Of a stretch of DNA of 64,000 nucleotides, positions 59,228 through 64,000 are shown in pieces (the first letter of the stretch is position 1; every line of letters begins with the position of its first letter). The notes under the pieces were generated by a model. The model made no database searches. It was not told the origin of the DNA and saw only the letters and a program-made list of their open reading frames with translations. Location of the stretch: contig JACKHS010000006.1 of the NCBI GenBank assembly GCA_020638875.1, positions 1 through 64,000 on the forward strand, read 5' to 3'. The DNA comes from Planctomycetota bacterium (GTDB lineage: Bacteria; Planctomycetota; UBA1135; GCA-002686595). The position numbers were made by a program, and so were the translations under genes.

Positions 59228-61285
59228 TCAGGCCAGGCGCCGGCCGACCGCGGCGACGAGCGGCACGAGCCGCGTGCGCAGCGCCTCGAGCTCGCGCCGC
59301 GTGAGCGCCTGGTCCTTGTCGCACAGGGCGACGTCGGGGTCGGGGTGCAGCTCGATGATGAGGCCGTCCGCGCCGGCCGCCACCGCCGCGCACGCGAGCG
59401 GCACGACGAGGTCGCGGCGGCCGGCGGCGTGCGAGGGGTCGACGATCACCGGCAGGTGCGTGCGCGCCTTCAGCACCGGCACCGCGCTGACGTCGAGCGT
59501 CGCGCGCGTCGCCGTCTCGAAGGTGCGGATGCCGCGCTCGCACAGCACGACCTGCTGGTTGCCGCCGGCGAGCACGTACTCGGCCGCGGCGAGCAGCTCG
59601 CCGATGGTCGCGCTCATGCCGCGCTTGAGCAGCACGGGCCGCCGCACGCGGCCGAGCTCGGTCAGGAGCGCGAAGTTCTGCATGTTGCGCGCGCCGACCT
59701 GCAGCACGTCCGCGGTCTGCGCGACGCGCTCGACGTCCTCGGGGCGCAGCACCTCGGTCACGATCGGCAGGTCGTAGGCGCGGCCCGCCTCGGCGAGCAG
59801 CGCGAGGCCTTCCCAGCCGAGCCCCTGGAACGAGTAGGGCGAGGAGCGCGGCTTGAAGGCGCCGCCGCGCAACAGCTTCGCGCCGGCGTCGCGCGCCATC
59901 TCGGCGGCCTCCATGACCTGCGCGCGGTTCTCGACGGCGCAGGGGCCGAGGATCAGCGTGAACTCGTCGGGCGCGCCGATGCGCGCGGTGCCGACGCGCA
60001 CCACCGACGCCGCGCGCTCGGTCGCGTCGGGGCGCACGTTGGTGACGAGCGGCTCCTTCGCGCCCTGCTTGGGCTGCGCGGGCGGCGGCGCGACGGGCGC
60101 GGGCGCGACCTCGAGCTCCGCGGCCTCTTCGGGGAGTCCGCCCTCGACCGAACGATCGGGGTAGCAGCCCAGGACGCGCAGGTGGTTGGTGTGCTCGGCG
60201 AGCTTCTGCAGCGCCGCCGCGAGGCGCGGGTCCTCCACGTTGCCCTCGAGGTCGACGTAGAAGAGGTACTCCCAGGGCGTCTCGGGCAGCGGGCGGCTCT
60301 CGAGCTTGCAGAGGTTGATGCCCTGGTCCGCGAAGTACTGCAAGCACGCCGCCAGCGCGCCGCGGCGGTGGTCGGCCGTGAACAGCAGCGACGTGCGCGC
60401 GCGCACGCGGGCGTCGACGCGCTCGGCCTCGAGGCCGACGAGCACGAAGCGCGTGATGTTGTGCTCGCGGTCGGCGACCTCGCGGCGCAGCACCTCGAGC
60501 CCGGCGCGGCGCGCGGCCTCCTCGGAGCAGATCGCGGCGATGCGCCGGTCGCCGGCCTCGGCCACGGAGAAGGCCGACCCGGCGGTGTCGAAGTGGCTCT
60601 CGGCCGTCACGCCGACGAGCTGGCCGAGGAAGACCTGGCACTGCTGCAGCGCGACGGGGTGCGAGCGCACGATCTCGAGGTCCTCCAGCGTCGCGCCGGG
60701 CAGGCCGGCGAGCACGTGCTCGACCGCCCAGACCTCCTCGTCGACCACGTGCACGCGCCGCTCGGCGAGCAGGCGGTAGACGTCGTTGATCGAGCCCGCG
60801 ATGGTGTTCTCGATCGGCAGCAGCACGTACTGCACCTCGCCGCTCTCGAGCGCGTCGAGCGCCGCGGCGAAGGTGTGGAAGCCCTCGCGGCTCTTGACCG
60901 GCTGCGGGCGCGAGGTGAACAGCTTCTCGATCGCGAGGTCGCTGTAGGCGCCCGGCGCGCCCTGGTAGCCGACGCGCACGCTGCGCGCGGCGCGCTCGGG
61001 CTCGTCCTCGCGCACGAGCACGCGCTCCTGGTCGCGGCGCGAGTAGTTGAGGACCTCGCGCAGGATGCGCCCGATGAAGTACGGCGACAGCCCGTGCTGG
61101 CGGCCCTGCTCGCTCCAGACCTGGAAGACCTCGCGTTCGCGCTCGTCGTTGCGGAGCGGCACGTCCGGGTTGTCGCGCTTGTGCGCGGCGATGCGGCGCA
61201 CGGCTTCCATGCGCTCGGCCAGCGCGCGGATGAGCTCGCGGTCGATGCGGTCGATCTCGGCGCGGGAGTCCTCGAGGGGCGTCAT
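59228..61285 (-). CDS. Fused chorismate mutase / prephenate dehydratase / ACT / DAHP synthase
   Basis: A single 685-residue frame from ATG 61285. Residues 1-88: AroQ chorismate mutase (IDRIDRELIRALAERMEAVR; LNYSRRDQERV). About 103-280: prephenate dehydratase (GYQGAPGAYSDLAIEKLF; LLPIENTIAGSI; HNITRFVLVG). About 295-375: ACT domain with the Phe-binding ESRP motif (ESRPLPETPWEYLFYVDLEG). About 425-685: type I-beta DAHP synthase (LGPCAVENRAQ; GGAFKPRSSPYSFQGLG; DPSHAAGRRDL). It would catalyse entry to the shikimate pathway and the two steps to phenylpyruvate, with Phe feedback on the shared chain. No stop interrupts it. Confidence 0.94.
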   Translation of the reverse strand: MTPLEDSRAEIDRIDRELIRALAERMEAVRRIAAHKRDNPDVPLRNDEREREVFQVWSEQGRQHGLSPYFIGRILREVLNYSRRDQERVLVREDEPERAARSVRVGYQGAPGAYSDLAIEKLFTSRPQPVKSREGFHTFAAALDALESGEVQYVLLPIENTIAGSINDVYRLLAERRVHVVDEEVWAVEHVLAGLPGATLEDLEIVRSHPVALQQCQVFLGQLVGVTAESHFDTAGSAFSVAEAGDRRIAAICSEEAARRAGLEVLRREVADREHNITRFVLVGLEAERVDARVRARTSLLFTADHRRGALAACLQYFADQGINLCKLESRPLPETPWEYLFYVDLEGNVEDPRLAAALQKLAEHTNHLRVLGCYPDRSVEGGLPEEAAELEVAPAPVAPPPAQPKQGAKEPLVTNVRPDATERAASVVRVGTARIGAPDEFTLILGPCAVENRAQVMEAAEMARDAGAKLLRGGAFKPRSSPYSFQGLGWEGLALLAEAGRAYDLPIVTEVLRPEDVERVAQTADVLQVGARNMQNFALLTELGRVRRPVLLKRGMSATIGELLAAAEYVLAGGNQQVVLCERGIRTFETATRATLDVSAVPVLKARTHLPVIVDPSHAAGRRDLVVPLACAAVAAGADGLIIELHPDPDVALCDKDQALTRRELEALRTRLVPLVAAVGRRLA

Positions 61286-61538
61286 CGCTCGGCCGTGGAT
61301 GAGGTGGAGACGGAGAGAGGCCACCAGCGGGCGCGCGGATGGCCTCCAGGGGAGAGTGTCGGATCCCTGGTTCGCGATCGCCTCCGACGGAGGTTCCTCC
61401 ATTCCTCCACGGTCCCGCGCCGAGAGAGAGGGCGGCGTTGGAGTCGGCGAGTCGTGTCCGAAGATAGGTCCAGCGCAACTCTCCCACACGGAGCTTGGCG
61501 AGGTCGGATCCGTGGAAGAAAATCCCGAGCGCACCGCG

Positions 61539-62501
61539 ATGCTCCGCGCCCAGCCCGTCCACGCCTGGCTCTGCTGCCTGCCGCTGCTCCTCGGCGCGTG
61601 CCGCGTCGTGACCGGCCCCGAGCCGATCGACGGGCCGGTCGAGTGCACCTCGCTGCTCGGCATCCCGCTGGCGGCGCCCGAGCTCGCGCCGGAGCGGCGC
61701 GAGGAGCTGTCGGACGAGCTGCGCGCGGCCCAGGCGCGCTACGCGGAGGCGCCGCACGACGAGGAGGCCGCGATCTGGCTCGGGCGACGGCTGGGCTACC
61801 TCGGCCGCTACCGCGAGGCGGTCGCGGTCTACAGCGAAGCGCTGGAGGAGCACCCCGGCAGCGCGCGGCTGCTGCGCCACCGCGGCCACCGCTACCTCAC
61901 GCTGCGGCGCTTCGCGGAGGCCGAGCGGGACCTCGCGCGCGCGGCGACGCTGCTGCGGGGCGTGCCCGACACGTACGAGGCCGACGGTCAGCCCAACGCG
62001 GCCGGCGTGCCGCGCTCGACGCTGCAGTCGAACGTCTGGTACCACCTCGGCCTGGCGCAGTACCTGCGCGGCGAGTACGCGGCGGCCGACGCCTCGTTCG
62101 AGCGCTGCCGCTTCTTCGCCAGCGTCAACGACGACATGCTCGCCGCGGCGACGTACTGGTCGGTGCTGACCGCCTGGAAGCGCGACGACCGCCCGCGCGC
62201 GCAGGCGCTGCTCGCGCGCGTGCCGGTGTCGATGCAGCTCTACGAGAACCAGGACTACCACCGCCTGCTGCGCTTCTTCGCCGACGGCCAGGGCGGCGCC
62301 GAGCTGCTGGCCGACGCGCAGAAGGGCGACCTCTCGAGCTCGACGCTGGGCTTCGGGCTGGGCGCGTGGCACCTGAGTCACGGCGCCAAGCTGCAGGCGC
62401 ACCGCGCCTTCCAGCTCGCGCTCGGCGGACCGACGTGGGCGGCGTTCGGCTACATCGCCGCGGAGGTCGAGCTCAGCCGCGCGGGCGAGGGGTCGCGATG
62501 A
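61539..62501 (+). CDS. TPR lipoprotein
   Basis: 320 residues from ATG 61539. Lipobox LLLGAC closes the signal peptide (WLCCLPLLLGAC). TPR-like helices: WLGRRLGYLGRYREAVAVYS, LLRHRGHRYLTLRRFAEAER and WYHLGLAQYLRGEYAAADAS. A TAGGTC word at 61,465-61,470 is a possible -10. It overlaps the next gene by 4 bases (ATGA). Probably an envelope scaffold. Confidence 0.82.
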   Translation: MLRAQPVHAWLCCLPLLLGACRVVTGPEPIDGPVECTSLLGIPLAAPELAPERREELSDELRAAQARYAEAPHDEEAAIWLGRRLGYLGRYREAVAVYSEALEEHPGSARLLRHRGHRYLTLRRFAEAERDLARAATLLRGVPDTYEADGQPNAAGVPRSTLQSNVWYHLGLAQYLRGEYAAADASFERCRFFASVNDDMLAAATYWSVLTAWKRDDRPRAQALLARVPVSMQLYENQDYHRLLRFFADGQGGAELLADAQKGDLSSSTLGFGLGAWHLSHGAKLQAHRAFQLALGGPTWAAFGYIAAEVELSRAGEGSR

Positions 62502-64000
62502 GCCGCCTCGCGCGCGGCCTGCACGTGTCGCGGCGGCTGTGGCGCCGCGTGCGCGGGCGCGGCAACGGGCTGCTCGCGGCGTGGGCCGCGCTGGTGGTCG
62601 TGATCGAGAGCGTCTCGCGCTACTCGCGCAGCGACGTGGGTGACGCGCTCGGCGTGTTGACGCTGGCGGTCGCGGCGTCGGCGACGGTCGCGCTGCACCG
62701 GCGCGTGCCGCTGTGGTGGCTCGAGCCGTGGTCGCGCGGCGTCGAGCGCCTGGGGCGCAACGTGCGTGAGCTGGGCGTGGAGCTCGGCTTCGACCTGCGC
62801 GAGACGCCGCCGCTCGAGCGCGGCGCACCGCCGGTGCTCGGCCTCGCGCTGGGCGCCGCTGCGTTGCTGTGCGGCGGCGCGCTGCTCGGCGTCACGCGCT
62901 GGCCCGAGGCGCTGCGCGGCATCTCGTCGCTCTCCTACACGCTGTTCCTGTTCACGCTCGGCGGGCTCTGGGCGGCGCTGACCCTCAGCGTCTTCCTGTG
63001 CGGCGCGCTGAGCTCGATCGCGCTGCGCGACGCCCTGCTCGACGCGCAGGAGCGCGCGCGCCGCGAGCTCGGTCCGCGCTGGCCGCTGCGCGTGCCGCAG
63101 GGCTGGTCCGGCGCCGCCGTGCTGCTCGCCGGCCTCGTCACCGCGCTGACGCTGCCGCCGGCGCTCGCGGTCGCGCTCACCGTCGGCTGCTGGGGCGTCG
63201 CGCTCGCGCGCACGTGGACCTCGCGGCCGCGGCTCGACCTCGTCTGGCCGACGCCGCAGCGCACGCTGCGCGCGCTGGGCATCGCCCACGCCATGACGGC
63301 GACGTTCACCGCCGGACTGTTCGTGCTCCTCACGCCGCTGCTCTTCAGCGTCGGCGACGAGCTGCGCCTCACGGCGCCCATGGGCGAGGGCGACATGCCG
63401 ATCACGCGCGCGCTCGGGCGCCTCGCGGCCTGGGCCGTCGCCGGCGTCGCGTTGACGCTGGCGCTGCACGGCGAGCACGTGGTGCGGATGTGGCGCGCGT
63501 TCCGGCGCGCCGAGCGCGGGCCGCGGCGGCTGCGCGTCGTCGGACTCGAGGAGCGCGCGTCGCGGCGCGAGCTGGCGCGCGCGCTCACCGCGCGGGGCTG
63601 GCGCGTGCGCTTCGACGGGCGCCCGGACCGCGAGGCGTTGAGCGTGCTCGTCGCGAGCGACGCGCCGCCCGCCGGCCTGGACCCCTTCGGGCCGAGCTGG
63701 CCGCAGCGCGCGCAGCCCGAGTGGCTGGCGAGCGAGACCGGCCTCGCCGCGCTCGAGCGCCACTGGCGCCGCACGCAACGTCGACGGCTGGTGCGCGCGC
63801 TGCGCACGCTGTTCAAGTCGCTCGCCGCGCGCGACTTCGCGGAAGGCCAGGGCACCTTCGTCGCCCCGCACCTGTGGTACGCGACCGGGCTCGAGCGCGA
63901 CGTGCGCGAGGAGCTCTTCGAGGACCGTCGCGACCCGCTGCTCGAGAAGCGCATCGGCGCGCGCTTCGTCGACGTGCTGCCGTGGTCGGCGCGCGCGCAC
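62498..64000 (+). CDS. Large membrane protein, 3' partial
   Basis: Starts at ATG 62498 inside the ATGA of the previous stop and is open to the window end (501 codons). Predicted membrane helices include LLAAWAALVVVIES, PVLGLALGAAALLCGGALLG, YTLFLFTLGGLWAALTLSVF, GAAVLLAGLVTALTLPPALA and TAGLFVLLTPLLFSV. A soluble Arg-rich domain follows from about residue 340 (RLRVVGLEERASRRELARAL). It resembles no family I know. The coupling to the TPR lipoprotein suggests a joint complex. Confidence 0.75.
   Translation, partial: MSRLARGLHVSRRLWRRVRGRGNGLLAAWAALVVVIESVSRYSRSDVGDALGVLTLAVAASATVALHRRVPLWWLEPWSRGVERLGRNVRELGVELGFDLRETPPLERGAPPVLGLALGAAALLCGGALLGVTRWPEALRGISSLSYTLFLFTLGGLWAALTLSVFLCGALSSIALRDALLDAQERARRELGPRWPLRVPQGWSGAAVLLAGLVTALTLPPALAVALTVGCWGVALARTWTSRPRLDLVWPTPQRTLRALGIAHAMTATFTAGLFVLLTPLLFSVGDELRLTAPMGEGDMPITRALGRLAAWAVAGVALTLALHGEHVVRMWRAFRRAERGPRRLRVVGLEERASRRELARALTARGWRVRFDGRPDREALSVLVASDAPPAGLDPFGPSWPQRAQPEWLASETGLAALERHWRRTQRRRLVRALRTLFKSLAARDFAEGQGTFVAPHLWYATGLERDVREELFEDRRDPLLEKRIGARFVDVLPWSARAH

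Noticed and set aside
59088..62828. Minus-strand frame stays open far upstream of the kinase gene (to 62,828)
   Set aside because: The upstream part overlaps the aromatic fusion gene in another frame and has an Arg/Ala-rich shadow composition. Only 55,875-59,087 carries domains.

Overview
The window looks like a chromosomal segment of a high-GC planctomycete. The evidence is a serine/threonine kinase with a DWG variant of the DFG motif fused to a formylglycine-generating-enzyme-like domain, an ECF-type sigma factor fused to a membrane segment and carboxypeptidase-regulatory repeats, ASPIC/UnbV and FG-GAP proteins, lipoproteins with TPRs, and four secreted proteins ending in the same Cys-rich module (CPCGN core). 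This is inference from protein families; there is no rRNA in the window.

Left part (1 to about 21,530) is accessory DNA. It starts with the end of an integrative-element helicase, then a mirrored GTGGGACCT array, and a tightly overlapping SpoVG-like / HTH / tyrosine integrase cassette. Next come a histone-like protein, a B12-binding radical SAM enzyme and a histidine kinase/response regulator pair. A complete nitric-oxide defence module follows: norR, ric/scdA and a quinol NO reductase norZ, with a near-consensus sigma-54 promoter next to the ric start codon. Then there are a truncated transposase, a Fic protein, and the 3' half of a tRNA-Gly(CCC), which I read as an island attachment site. 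Beyond it lie an FG-GAP protein with more A/T-rich codons and a ParB-like/DNA methyltransferase gene that stops being recognisable at about 21,530. Two dispersed repeat families lie in the gene-poor gaps.

Right part (about 21,540 to 64,000) is very GC-rich host-like chromosome with close-packed genes: secreted beta-propeller and lipoproteins, a metallopeptidase, the sigma fusion, an amidoligase-family protein, a di-haem peroxidase, a peroxiredoxin, a TPR/UnbV pair, two tandem TPR-plus-Cys-pair paralogues, xylAB, two pairs of paralogous secreted proteins, a kinase-FGE fusion, and a chorismate mutase/prephenate dehydratase/ACT/DAHP synthase fusion that joins the entry step of the shikimate pathway to its phenylalanine branch.

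A recurring hexamer close to TAGVCT or TACGAT lies just upstream of many right-part genes and of the methyltransferase gene. In four genes it ends only 6 to 8 bases before the start codon, the geometry of leaderless transcription. The best candidates for undescribed biology are this promoter pattern (including an 18-bp tandem triplication of promoter plus start codon), the membrane-tethered sigma factor, the four-domain aromatic fusion, the Cys-rich C-terminal module, and the tRNA-Gly island boundary.
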